Shown here in pieces: positions 34,001 through 38,939 of a DNA stretch of 64,000 nt. Every line of letters starts with the position of its first letter. Position 1 is the first letter of the stretch. The translations under genes were made by a program, and so were the position numbers. The notes below the pieces were generated by a model, which was given only the letters and a program-made list of their open reading frames with translations, was not told the origin of the DNA and did not search any database. Origin of the DNA: Paragorgia papillata (lineage: Eukaryota; Cnidaria; Anthozoa; Scleralcyonacea; Coralliidae); NCBI GenBank assembly GCA_035771165.1, contig JAWNZC010000179.1:2080501-2144500 (forward strand). Direction: 5' to 3'.

Positions 34001-36740
34001 CAAATTAAAATAGCCCCTTTTTTGTCTTACTCTGTATAATGCTTGGTTTGCAATTGATGTCATGGTGGCCATGTTGGATAGGGTCGGTCCCAATGGCTCG
34101 CAAGGGAGACTAACGGCTGCGAGGGAGACTACATGTTGGAGGGAGACTACATGTTGGAGGAACTTTAACAAAACTTTTCCTCCAACATGGCCACTGTATC
34201 TTTATCAATGTCAGTCTTAAATCTCAAAGGATTGATTGCAAACCACCAATACCAGATGATTTTACCCATAAAAAGGAGAACTGTAAAACATCCTAGGCAG
34301 CAATGGGTTAACAAGTACTTAACCCACTCTTGCCTGAGCTTGTCAAAACTTGCCCCTTTATAAATATATTTTACTCTGTCCAATACCAGATGATTTTACT
34401 CATCAAAAGGAGAACCCTCAGACATCCTAGGTTGCAAGAGGTTAACAACAGCTTGTACAGCAAGAACAAAATATTTAATACACAGACTCCAAGCTGAAAG
34501 TAACCATTAGTGGTGTGCGTCAGATCGGATTGACACCTTATAATCCGAGGGTTTGCCAAAACTGTCAATCCGAATACAATCCAAAGCCAAAAAATCCTAG
34601 TCCAATCTGATCCGAAAACAGCTGCTCAAATCCGATCCAATCCAAAAAAATTAAAACACCAGATCTATGTTGCAATATAGTTGCGCAAACTTTCCGAAAA
34701 GAAAACCAATGAACAAATAAATTTAAAAAAACTACTATACAATAAGTGAAATAAAAGTAGCGTGCTGCGTAGGCAGTGTTGAAACAACAATCGAAATATA
34801 GTAACTTAGGTTAGATATACTGCCGAAACAGAGAACGTAGGAATCTAATTTTATCCATTTTTACTCTCGCTCATCCTCTTTACACACCCTCCTTTTTACT
34901 CATCGACGGTATGAATAGCAAATGTCTTTCGCATCTCATTATCTATTTGTTATTGTCAGTTTTATCTGATTGGCTTATTTTTGGTCACATGATTACCTTT
35001 TGTATATAAGCTCATTGTTTGTTTACACTTTTTACGTTTCTCTCTGACGAAGGGCCTTCCCTCGAAATGTTAGATTCCTACGTTCTCTGTTTCGGCAGTA
35101 TATCTAACCTAAGTTACTATATTTCAATTACTATACAATAATAATCTTATGCAACAGTAACGTTCATATGTTGTGCAATGTGTATACAACTAGTGAATTT
35201 GTTAATTTTGTGACAAAAACAACTACAAAAGTGAATCTGATGCAGGTAAAAAGTGCAAAATACAATTCGATCCGATCTGAGAAAAGAACAACATCCAATC
35301 TGATCCGATCCGATCTGAGAAAAAAAGAACAAAATCTGGTCCGATCCGAACGATAAAAGTTTAGTCTGAATCCGATCCGATTCACACACCTCTAGTAACC
35401 ATACTATTAAATGTACAGTACTTACAACTTTTAAATTTGCACTGTACGTTTATAGCCCTAATCAAACGAGAACGCAAGTCATCGCAAGTTGGCAGTCACA
35501 AATTTCTGTGGCAGTCGTTCGAACACCCAAATTAACAAAATAAAGGTTTCATGAGTGTTTTAAACAAGTTTTAACTTTGTCACAGTACATAATATTTTCG
35601 GGAAATTACTCAGAGCAGCTGGCTGAGATAGCGCGAATGCCAACTTGCAATGACTTGCGTTCTCGTTTGATTCGGGCTATCAGCTTGGAGTCTGTGTAAT
35701 GAAATTCTTTTGTTGTTTATATAAATACCCTCACAAGATTCCATTTTGCCGTTGTCTGTTCAGTTATAGATGCACAGATGACGTCACAACGTGGTAAGAA
35801 CAAAAAAGTGGCCCACGAGACGCAGTCGAGTGGGTCACTGATGTTCTTACCACGTTGTGACGTCCTCTGTGCATCTATAACTGAACAGACAACAAAAAAA
35901 TGGAATCTATTTGTTTTATACAATACAAATTTAAAAGGTCTTTGTCGAAACTCGTGCCGGATTTTGGGGCATGAAGAAGGAAAAAGGCAAGTCAGCTGAC
36001 GTGACCATGTGTCTGTCCTCTAATAGATCATGGCCAACCAATGAAAACACGCATAGCAACTAGGGTATTGTATAATACAGTACACATTGAAATGAAAACA
36101 ACCTTGTAGTTATCTATTAAATATTATTAATAACTAAACCAAGTAGCATCAACTAACCGGCACTTTGGCGCTTGAAGCGAAATACTTCGCCTTCTCAAAT
36201 CGATCACTTTGTCGTATTTGACCAGTACGGCATATCTCTTGAAGAGCAGAAGCATTAGATTGTAATGTATTTAGCGCTTTCACAGCAGCCTAGAAGAGAA
36301 AATTCGAGGCAGTTTAATAATTTAGAGGCTTTAGAGCAAATTTATGTGAAAATATGGTAAACTGCCGGGATTTCTAGCAACAAAATACTGACGTTTTAAC
36401 CGGAGCCCTTCATCAAAGTAATGGTATTCTTGTCAACGACGACTACACGACTTTAATATACTTTAAGGGCTCCGCTCGTAACGTCCGTATTTCATTATTT
36501 AAACTGTAATAAATCTTGGCAGTTTTACACTTTATACACGTAATTGCTCTTATTAATTCCACACTACAACGCATATTTGTATTTATTTTTACATGTTTTG
36601 AAAAAGCTTTAGGTAATTTGGGAAAACTAGTTTACCTCGTAAGTCCTCGTCATCTGTATAGAAGTAGAAAGCAGTCTTGACTTGAGGCTGTAAAGACTGG
36701 CAAATACAATACGTTCCAGAAGCAGCTTATTACTTTGCAT
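993..36740 (-). CDS. FPGS: Folylpolyglutamate synthase, complete 17-exon gene (FPGS1)
   Basis: Ligates glutamate to the gamma-carboxyl of folates using ATP, trapping them in cytosol and mitochondria. Coding exons, from the start: 36740-36636, 36289-36158, 32162-32109, 31367-31303, 28685-28577, 26529-26455, 24486-24425, 23783-23681, 22588-22511, 20862-20808, 20598-20512, 13309-13181, 12302-12205, 7310-7258, 3629-3551, 2453-2384, 1363-993. Every junction is AG/GT and keeps phase, giving 574 residues (human mitochondrial form about 587). Motifs: ATP-binding GTKGKGS at 93-99, SSPHL at 119-123, VEVGIGG at 187-192, TSLGYDH at 209-215, NKAGIFK at 229-235, LDGAHT at 374-379, FNCTGERD at 412-419, FDYAVFC at 432-438, VTGSLHLVG near 552. 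The Mur-ligase fold order is complete. An in-frame TAA immediately precedes the start ATG. FPGS2 lies upstream in the same orientation. Confidence 0.95.
1591..1850. repeat. Foldback MITE with AATTGACGGTACC ends
   Basis: Both ends carry inverted AATTGAC(G/C)GTACCRAAAAAGATGGCG-type sequence and inner arms TTTAACCA/TGGTTAAA. Related ends bound 5530-6252. Lies in FPGS1 intron 16. Confidence 0.7.
2384..2453 (-). CDS. FPGS: FPGS1 exon 16
   Basis: 70 nt. Reads ECSFDYAVFCTN (human CQFDYAVFCPN). Acceptor follows a T run ending tttag, donor gtaagt. Confidence 0.94.
2885..3012. repeat. Perfect-arm hairpin
   Basis: ATACCTCGGATG...GCTTTATGCCAGATAC and its inverted copy flank a GC-rich centre (GAGGGGCCGCAGGCCCCGAG). 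A compact foldback element. Confidence 0.7.
3060..3515 (+). repeat. Dispersed GGTCGCTTACGAGAG repeats
   Basis: About nine imperfect copies of GGTCGCTTACGAGAG or GGTCGCAACTAGAG with variable spacers, ending in AGATTCGACTGTA. No coding meaning seen. Confidence 0.6.
3551..3629 (-). CDS. FPGS: FPGS1 exon 15
   Basis: 79 nt. Reads ARVLIFNCTGERDPRKLL, the canonical FNxTGERDP nucleotide-site motif. Acceptor tttag, donor gtaagg. Confidence 0.95.
3735..4140 (+). repeat. GTT/GGT trinucleotide array
   Basis: Long runs of GTT and GGT triplets with a pure GGT block near 3817-3885 and a GTT block near 4020-4068. The long open frames here are only repeat translation. Confidence 0.9.
4160..5435. mobile_element. 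Long-arm foldback element, copy 1
   Basis: Outer arms near 4165-4215 and 5360-5435 are inverted (GATCAAAATTTCGGCG), as are inner arms containing TTTTTTGTTACAAGCAGGCA. A diverged copy lies at 44510-45490. No transposase frame. Confidence 0.65.
5530..6252. mobile_element. MITE with AATTGACCGTACCG ends holding a second palindrome
   Basis: Ends match 1591-1850. Inside, 5566-6046 is a separate palindrome (AAATTAAGTTTGTCTAATTTG returning inverted), so one element inserted into the other. Confidence 0.65.
6337..6850. repeat. Foldback MITE, CTCAGGG...GCTTTCC ends
   Basis: Terminal CTSAGGGSGCTTTCC inverted repeats, followed by inverted GGTTAGACCGGTCAGTCCGG-like arms and inner ACCATGTATATGTTCTATTA arms. 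Confidence 0.7.
6912..7200 (-). mobile_element. tRNA-derived SINE
   Basis: The minus strand has a tRNA-like head with A box TGGCTCAGTGG (about 7075-7085) and B box GGTTCAATTCC (about 7034-7044). Body shared with 27518-28170. Lies in FPGS1 intron 14, same orientation as the gene. Confidence 0.75.
7258..7310 (-). CDS. FPGS: FPGS1 exon 14
   Basis: 53 nt. Reads ACATWFRTRADEERES (human ACVRWFRQALQGRE). The FPGS2 counterpart has the same length and phase. Acceptor ttctag, donor gtaaag. Confidence 0.9.
7443..8078. mobile_element. Foldback MITE with a palindromic MITE in its centre
   Basis: Outer arms CAGGAAAATCTTCCGCAGGA and inverted copy at 8035-8065. The inner palindrome 7510-7986 starts TTAAAGTGCCCCTA and ends inverted TAGGGGCACTTTAA. 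Confidence 0.7.
8445..9215. repeat. Foldback element with CTCTGG...ACAGAATAGTAAT arms
   Basis: AATCTCGTACCCAGAGCC end at 8470, arms GAATAGTAATACAACCAGAA near 8545 and inverted near 9175, and inner GCCATCCTGGCAAGTTCCCC repeats. No gene. Confidence 0.55.
9815..10055. repeat. CCCAGAGCC MITE cluster
   Basis: Contains the TTGGTAATGACTAAAAGGAT motif also seen at 8515-8545. A second palindrome (9899-10051) has arms AATCTCGTATCCAGAGCC. Confidence 0.6.
10519..10564 (-). ncRNA. Type I hammerhead ribozyme core
   Basis: On the minus strand: stem I CCCUG (10564-10560), core CUGAUGA (10559-10553), stem II GACC (10552-10549) with GGUC (10539-10536), GAAA (10535-10532), minimal stem III CG-UG-CG (10531-10526), UC (10525-10524), cleavage expected after 10524, then CAGGG (10523-10519) closing stem I. 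Every invariant core base is present and all five stem I pairs are Watson-Crick. Tiny stem III is typical of type I hammerheads in animal retroelements, which usually cleave as dimers. Lies in FPGS1 intron 13; no tandem partner copy seen. Confidence 0.8.
10737..10819 (+). repeat. (TTTG)n microsatellite
   Basis: Over 20 uninterrupted TTTG units. Confidence 0.97.
11025..12140. mobile_element. Non-autonomous hAT element, copy 1
   Basis: Ends CAGAGTTGGAAAAAG and inverted CTTTTTTCCAACTCTG, flanked by CAAATATC and CAAATAGC (7 of 8 bp). Same family as 14435-19716 and 55095-56035. Contains a (CACTT)n stretch at 11511-11540. Interrupts a dispersed repeat whose uninterrupted copy lies at 31500-31610. 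Confidence 0.85.
12205..12302 (-). CDS. FPGS: FPGS1 exon 13
   Basis: 98 nt. Reads LQKTYWPGRSHCIER then FLDGAHTPRSID, opening the C-terminal Mur-ligase domain. Acceptor ttctag, donor gtaagt. Confidence 0.96.
12520..13115 (+). repeat. CCCGT/CTCGT pentanucleotide array
   Basis: About 600 bp of 5-bp units, mostly CTCGT and CCCGT with CAGT variants. It gives long open frames on both strands that are not genes. Sits between FPGS1 exons 13 and 12. Confidence 0.97.
13181..13309 (-). CDS. FPGS: FPGS1 exon 12
   Basis: 129 nt, the variable linker region, weakly conserved except its end, IPVAETFSINKMFKSG. Supported by phase, splice sites (ttacag, gtatgt) and the equivalent FPGS2 exon. It lies 7.2 kb from exon 11 across the nested transposons. 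Confidence 0.85.
13948..14350. mobile_element. MITE with TAGCCTGCGTAGC ends and 9-bp TSD
   Basis: Termini TAGCCTGCGTAGCTGGC and inverted copy, palindromic GC-rich arms, flanked on both sides by TATAATCAC. The empty site is present in other palindromic MITE copies, for example near 22155. Confidence 0.88.
14632..17901 (+). repeat. Three tandem 1.09-kb units
   Basis: Units start at 14632, 15724 and 16817 (periods 1092 and 1093) and are nearly identical; one differs by an extra T near 16762. They span the junction of outer and inner hAT-like elements, so the amplification is younger than the nesting. A 65-codon frame repeats in each unit but shows no protein signature. Confidence 0.95.
14749..19540. 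mobile_element. Inner hAT-like element with CAGAGGCGGATCCAG ends
   Basis: CAGAGGCGGATCCAG at the left and CTGGATCCGCCCCTG at the right, with GTTATT repeated on both sides. The part 17902-19260 is AT-rich without a recognisable gene; 19430-19500 has GGGGGGGAATGCCCCC near the right end. Confidence 0.65.
19957..19998 (+). ncRNA. Hammerhead-like hairpin motif with duplicated half
   Basis: CTGATGAAGGCCTG, an inserted 21-bp tandem copy, then CAGGCCGAAAGC. GGCCTG and CAGGCC can pair between CUGAUGA and GAAA, but one extra A precedes the stem and no UH cleavage site with a closing stem I is evident. Confidence 0.35.
20512..20598 (-). CDS. FPGS: FPGS1 exon 11
   Basis: 87 nt. Reads LGIEGKHQFQNASLAVQL and AWLER, matching human LGLEGEHQRSNAALALQL. 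Acceptor gacag, donor gtgggt. Confidence 0.94.
20808..20862 (-). CDS. FPGS: FPGS1 exon 10
   Basis: 55 nt, short exon reading LRVVPDMFSY. Chosen over a shorter form because only donor gtatgt gives the same length and phase as its FPGS2 counterpart. Confidence 0.82.
20863..21944. other. FPGS1 intron 9, mostly unique
   Basis: Contains a short CCAAAATAAC tandem run near 21040-21065. No gene or clear transposon ends seen. Confidence 0.5.
21945..22432. mobile_element. Palindromic 480-bp MITE
   Basis: TTAAAGTGCCTATGAAACG at the left, inverted at the right; arms carry GATATTTCAGTTTGTTTGAT and central GACGTCAC/GTGACGT sequences. Confidence 0.85.
22511..22588 (-). CDS. FPGS: FPGS1 exon 9
   Basis: 78 nt, 26 codons. 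Reads PGVPAFTV then LAQRAKELK (human QGVPAFTV and LRDRAQQI). Acceptor ttttag, donor gtaata. Confidence 0.94.
22589..23680. other. FPGS1 intron 8
   Basis: 22600-23320 is unremarkable AT-rich sequence. 23320-23575 is a repeat (AACACTCGA...AATCACTCGG, returning inverted) also present at 46020-46385. Confidence 0.55.
23681..23783 (-). CDS. FPGS: FPGS1 exon 8
   Basis: 103 nt. Reads CGVTSLGYDH then LGGTVESIAWNKAGIFK. His215 and the Lys of NKAG are family active-site positions. Acceptor tttcag, donor gtaatt. Confidence 0.96.
23907..24389. mobile_element. Palindromic 480-bp MITE
   Basis: TTTAAAGTGTCTATGAAACG to inverted CGTTTCATAGGCAGTTTGA; lies between FPGS1 exons 8 and 7. Confidence 0.85.
24425..24486 (-). 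CDS. FPGS: FPGS1 exon 7
   Basis: 62 nt, residues 181-200 plus two bases. Reads VDVAIVEVGIGGAYDTTNIL; the Glu of VEVG is a conserved metal/ATP-site residue in the family. Acceptor tgtag, donor gtaaag. Confidence 0.95.
24848..25285. mobile_element. Palindromic 480-bp MITE, shortened
   Basis: Starts GTTAAAGTGCCCATGAAACG, ends inverted ATAGACACTTTAAAC. One arm lacks the GACGTCA/TTTGCATAT segment, giving about 438 bp. Confidence 0.82.
25290..26240 (+). repeat. GAGACCTTACGTTACATTGT minisatellite A
   Basis: Interleaved 20-bp units (GAGACCTTACGTTACATTGT, and GAGACCTTACGTTAAGTTAT) with a GAGACGGC spacer variant, grouped into a higher-order unit of about 68 bp. Units decay toward 26240. In FPGS1 intron 6. 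Confidence 0.95.
26455..26529 (-). CDS. FPGS: FPGS1 exon 6
   Basis: 75 nt, 25 codons. Reads MPPYFVFLTVLSFNVFLKEK. The family usually has Arg in YFRFLT and His in FHVF; here they are Val and Asn. Acceptor ttgcag after a GTT run, donor gtaacc. Confidence 0.85.
26644..26887. mobile_element. Harbinger-type MITE, copy 1
   Basis: Ends AGCCCTAGTC and AAGGGCT, TAA on both sides. Arms contain GCAAGTTGGCAGTC. Confidence 0.8.
27518..28170 (-). mobile_element. tRNA-derived SINE, tandem pair
   Basis: Two head-to-tail copies about 270 bp apart, each starting at ATATTGGGCAT. The minus-strand head has TGGCTCAGTGG and GGTTCATTTCC. The second copy is interrupted by a Harbinger-type MITE at 27877-28081. Confidence 0.75.
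27877..28081. mobile_element. Harbinger-type MITE, copy 2
   Basis: Ends AGCCCTAATCAAACGAGAA and inverted copy; TAA duplicated at 27874-27876 and 28082-28084. The empty site TTTTAAGACC is seen in the neighbouring SINE copy near 27600. Confidence 0.9.
28577..28685 (-). CDS. FPGS: FPGS1 exon 5
   Basis: 109 nt, completes the split Ser119 and reads SPHLVEVRERIRING, the family folate-site signature, then ARYFW. Acceptor ttttag, donor gttttt. Confidence 0.95.
28895..29215 (-). mobile_element. 5S rRNA-derived SINE, copy 1
   Basis: The minus strand reads GGTTAGTACTTGGATGGATG then CCGCTTGGGAATA, matching the 3' half of 5S rRNA (GTTAGTACTTGGATGGGAGACCGCCTGGGAATA). Body contains GAGATCAACTACAA, shared with 38615-38935. 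Confidence 0.75.
29685..30412 (+). repeat. GAGACCTTACGTTACATTGT minisatellite B
   Basis: About 35 units of 20 bp, same monomer as minisatellite A but without the GAGACGGC spacer. A block near 29950-30100 recurs near 30125-30280, so larger segments were duplicated. Confidence 0.95.
30891..31221. mobile_element. hAT-type MITE
   Basis: Ends CAGTGTCGGATTA and TAATCCGCCACTG, flanked by ATCTTATG and CTCTTATG (7 of 8 bp). Confidence 0.82.
31303..31367 (-). CDS. FPGS: FPGS1 exon 4
   Basis: 65 nt. Starts with Gly-Ser that completes GTKGKGS and ends GYKTGFF plus two bases of a split Ser codon. Acceptor ttttag, donor gtaatt. Confidence 0.92.
32109..32162 (-). CDS. FPGS: FPGS1 exon 3
   Basis: 54 nt, residues 80-97. 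Encodes AAIHVSGTKGK, the first five residues of the ATP-binding loop. The loop is cut by the next intron. Acceptor tttaag, donor gtatat. Confidence 0.93.
32222..32590. repeat. Foldback MITE, CGTTTACAC arms
   Basis: CAATTTGAAAACGGAACAAA at the left returns inverted at 32550-32580; inner CGTTTACACGGTGCCGG/TACACGATAC arms. Confidence 0.75.
32640..33640. other. FPGS1 intron 2, unique AT-rich part
   Basis: No coding signal. 33150-33530 has CTGGGCAATAACCC and GCGGGTTATC(T) motifs repeated and inverted (33180, 33418, 33505), a likely degenerate foldback element. Confidence 0.45.
33635..33860 (+). mobile_element. Possible tRNA-derived SINE
   Basis: TGGCTGCTCAATGGTTAG as an A box and GGTTGCATGTTCAAGACC as a B box, ending in an A-rich tail at 33840-33867. 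Weaker than the other SINEs. Confidence 0.45.
34508..35394. mobile_element. hAT-like element with GTAACCAT duplication
   Basis: Ends TAGTGGTGTGCG and inverted CACACCTCTA; perfect GTAACCAT at 34500-34507 and 35395-35402. Inner AATCCGATCC repeats. Contains a nested insertion at 34746-35128. Confidence 0.82.
34746..35128. mobile_element. Short retroposed element with 13-bp TSD
   Basis: Flanked by TACTATACAATAA on both sides. Starts GTGAAATAAAAGTAGCGTGC; has inverted AACCTAAGTTACTATATTTC ends and a CUGACGA...CGAAA motif at 35045-35068. Same family as 50632-50845; resembles Penelope-like debris. Confidence 0.7.
35454..35678. mobile_element. Harbinger-type MITE, copy 3
   Basis: AGCCCTAATCAAACGAGAA to inverted TTCTCGTTTGATTCGGGCT. 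No matching 3-bp duplication remains. Confidence 0.75.
35690..35930. repeat. Inverted repeat GATTCCATTTT...
   Basis: Arms CTGTTCAGTTATAGATGCAC (35758) and inverted copy near 35870, with inner TTCTTACCACGTTGTGACGT arms. No gene. Confidence 0.65.
36158..36289 (-). CDS. FPGS: FPGS1 exon 2
   Basis: 132 nt, residues 36-79, begins AAVKALNTLQSN, the family's N-terminal helix (DAVRMLNTLQTN in human). Acceptor ttctag, donor gttagt. Confidence 0.9.
36356..36528. repeat. Imperfect palindrome in FPGS1 intron 1
   Basis: GTAAACTGCCGGGATTT and inverted GGCAGTTTTAC ends, with AGCCCTTCATCAAAGTA near 36404 and ACTTTAAGGGCTCCG near 36466. Resembles the retroposed family at 50632. Confidence 0.5.
36636..36740 (-). 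CDS. FPGS: FPGS1 exon 1: leader and dual start
   Basis: Codes for residues 1-35. The first 29 residues carry Lys5, Arg10, Lys20 and Arg22 among Leu, Ser and Thr with one acidic residue, as in a mitochondrial targeting leader. Met30 begins MTRTYE, which aligns with the start of the cytosolic form of the family. Donor is gtaaac. Confidence 0.85.
36651..36653 (-). other. FPGS: FPGS1 internal start codon (cytosolic form)
   Basis: Second in-frame ATG, codon 30. Starting here would remove the basic leader and leave the conserved core intact. In mammals cytosolic and mitochondrial FPGS arise from alternative AUGs; use here is inferred from the layout. Confidence 0.6.
36738..36740 (-). other. FPGS: FPGS1 upstream start codon (mitochondrial form)
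   Basis: ATG preceded directly by an in-frame TAA, so no longer N-terminus is possible in this exon. The base at -3 is T and at +4 is C, a poor initiation context that would allow some scanning past it. Confidence 0.7.
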
Positions 36741-37600
36741 TTACACGTGGAGGATCTGGAGATCAACCCAGTCTCCCTAGAAATAATCGCTATACAAAAG
36801 CATGATCTATTCTGAAGCGCTTTACACGACAAATATACGGCTTCAACCACGCTTCTCTTAATCTGTGATTTGCATTAGAGACCACGAGGGTTATCTGTTT
36901 TGCTATCCTCTTTCCATGTGCCCTTGAGCAAGAAGTGTTGGCTGTTTGCGCTCAATCAATCACCAGTCACCAAACAAACATTGGCCCCTGAGCAGAGAGG
37001 CCCCTGTCACCTGTGCCCTGAGCATAATTTGGTATTTAATACCGATTACGCAATTAGACAATCTGACAACGAGACCGAGTTTTCTATGAGCTGGCGAGTT
37101 GTCTAATTGTTTTAGTATCAACCATATTATAAAACAACTTTTCTTTAAGGTAAATAAGTCTTATCAAACATTGTTCCAAATTTTCAGATATACCTATTCA
37201 GACAAAATGTAGAGTAGTTCGATGTAATGGCACATGATAAACAATCGCTCACAAAAAACGAGACTGTAACTACTTTTCATCAAATTTGGTGTAGATATAC
37301 TCCATAGGCTTAAACGAATTCATTTTCTTATTCGAAAATGTCAAACTGAACAATTTTCCATTACTTTCGGGCCAATGTTTTCATGATTTCATCACTCGTA
37401 AATAAATTTTAGCGGACGCCATGTTTGGCCTAGTTTCCAGTGAATGTCGTGGCTTCTGATTGGTCGGGATAGGAATATTCCAGTTATAAGGTTTGTCATT
37501 GGATAACGCTACTAGTGGTAACACCACTGCCAAACGTTTGCGCATGCGTGAATTCGCAACAACCAGACAGCGAAGACTAAGTAAGACTCGACTATTCATT
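36741..37600 (-). promoter_or_regulatory. FPGS1 5' flank
   Basis: Should hold the FPGS1 5' UTR and promoter. I see no TATA box at a sensible distance. 37490-37560 (CTACTAGTGG...CAAACGTTTGCGCATGCG) recurs inverted near 41595-41630, so part of it is a repeat. Confidence 0.4.
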
Positions 37601-37779
37601 TGTGTTTTAAAAAAAGGGTAAAGAAAATTACGAAGGGGTAATTTCAGAATATGTTACAATATTGACAAAGAAGCCATGCACAAATTATCTACCCTATCTT
37701 TTCGGTAGTATGCTTATAATTTTAACCTTTGTGTTGGACTCTCGGACCAGTCCAAATATTTCAGTGTTTTCCCACTCTT

Positions 37780-37990
37780 TTTCTGAGGACGAGCTCAATC
37801 TCGTACCCAGACCCATACGCACGCGGCAAACGAATGGCTCTGGGACAATCCATTTGAAAATCGACTCTGATTGGCTTAACGCGTTGACGCCTACTGCGCT
37901 GCGCAGATAATTTCACACCCATTCTCCCATCGCGGTCTTCATGTAATATGGCTTGTTTTCGAGAAGGAGTGAAGCGAAATAACATGTTTA
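37780..37990. repeat. AATCTCGTACCCAGA MITE fragment
   Basis: CAATCTCGTACCCAGACCC, CTCTGGGACAATCCATTTG: the same end family as 41508-41573, where the two motifs occur inverted. Confidence 0.5.
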
Positions 37991-37999
37991 TTGGGACTT

Positions 38000-38610
38000 A
38001 AACTGAGAAATTGAGAGTTATTCCTTTGCAAAAGTCATTTCAAGGAGACAAGAAATACTTACTTGCCTTTGTGGTATTTTTGGAACTCTGGTGCGAGTTT
38101 AAAGTATGACAGATAACAGATTCATCGTGGCCCATGTATCGTGGCCGTGCTTCGTGACGAGTTCACTTCTCAGATTTCATAGTTTTCCGTACTTGTATAT
38201 AAAATAATTAAATATTTATGGTATATCGTCATATGATATTGGATTTATCGTCATATATGAACACTGGATTTGACTTCAAGAAGTATCATTGGAACGTATA
38301 AATGATGGCTATTTGTGATCAAGTTTATATCAACATGTATGTAGTATCTCCTCATATTTTTAACAAAAAAATATATTGTCTTATGGCTGTTGACACTGTG
38401 TTTATTACTTTTTATATATGTTATATGTGACTTAATATTCTTATAGCTGTACAATGTACTACAAGGCATTGTTTTTTTTAATTTGTATCTACAAGTAATA
38501 TACTGTACATTGGTTTGAAGTATTATATCCATATGGGGTAAGCATTAGTTGCTGATTTATACATTTTACACCAGTTTTAAACTGGTACTATACCTATGTG
38601 ACCATATGGA
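38000..38610. other. Intergenic AT-rich sequence
   Basis: Nothing recognisable; many TATATA-like runs and no coding signal. Confidence 0.5.
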
Positions 38611-38614
38611 AGCA

Positions 38615-38935
38615 TGGGTGGTGAAGAGTTGCCTGACCACTGTGATCCAAAGTTAAGCTTGATTGGATGGGGTTAATAGTACTTGGATGTGTGACCACGT
38701 GGGACACCTTGTCACAGGCTTGAGCTTGGAACTCGTGTGAGTAGAGTTATTGTAGTTGATCTCTCCTGTGCTTCAAGGTTTTTTTTCAGGTTCTCTGGTC
38801 CTCCCCCCCCCCCCCCCCCTTAAAATCAACAATTCAATCTTAGGAGAACAACCTTGTAAGGGACCTTGAGTCCTATTGTTGTTTCTCCAGTATCAGTTAG
38901 GTACAAATGTTAATAAATAAAATATATGATAATAA
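38615..38935 (+). mobile_element. 5S rRNA-derived SINE, copy 2
   Basis: AGTTAAGC, then AGTACTTGGATGTGTGACCA and GTGGGA match the 5S rRNA 3' half. Body ends in a C run (38803-38818) and an A-rich AATAAATAAAATATATG tail. Confidence 0.75.
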
Positions 38936-38939
38936 AATA

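Noticed and set aside
36650..36850. Minus-strand 66-codon frame overlapping FPGS1 exon 1 as a separate protein
   Set aside because: Begins with GTG, is out of frame with FPGS1, and has no family motif; it is the 5' UTR read in another frame.
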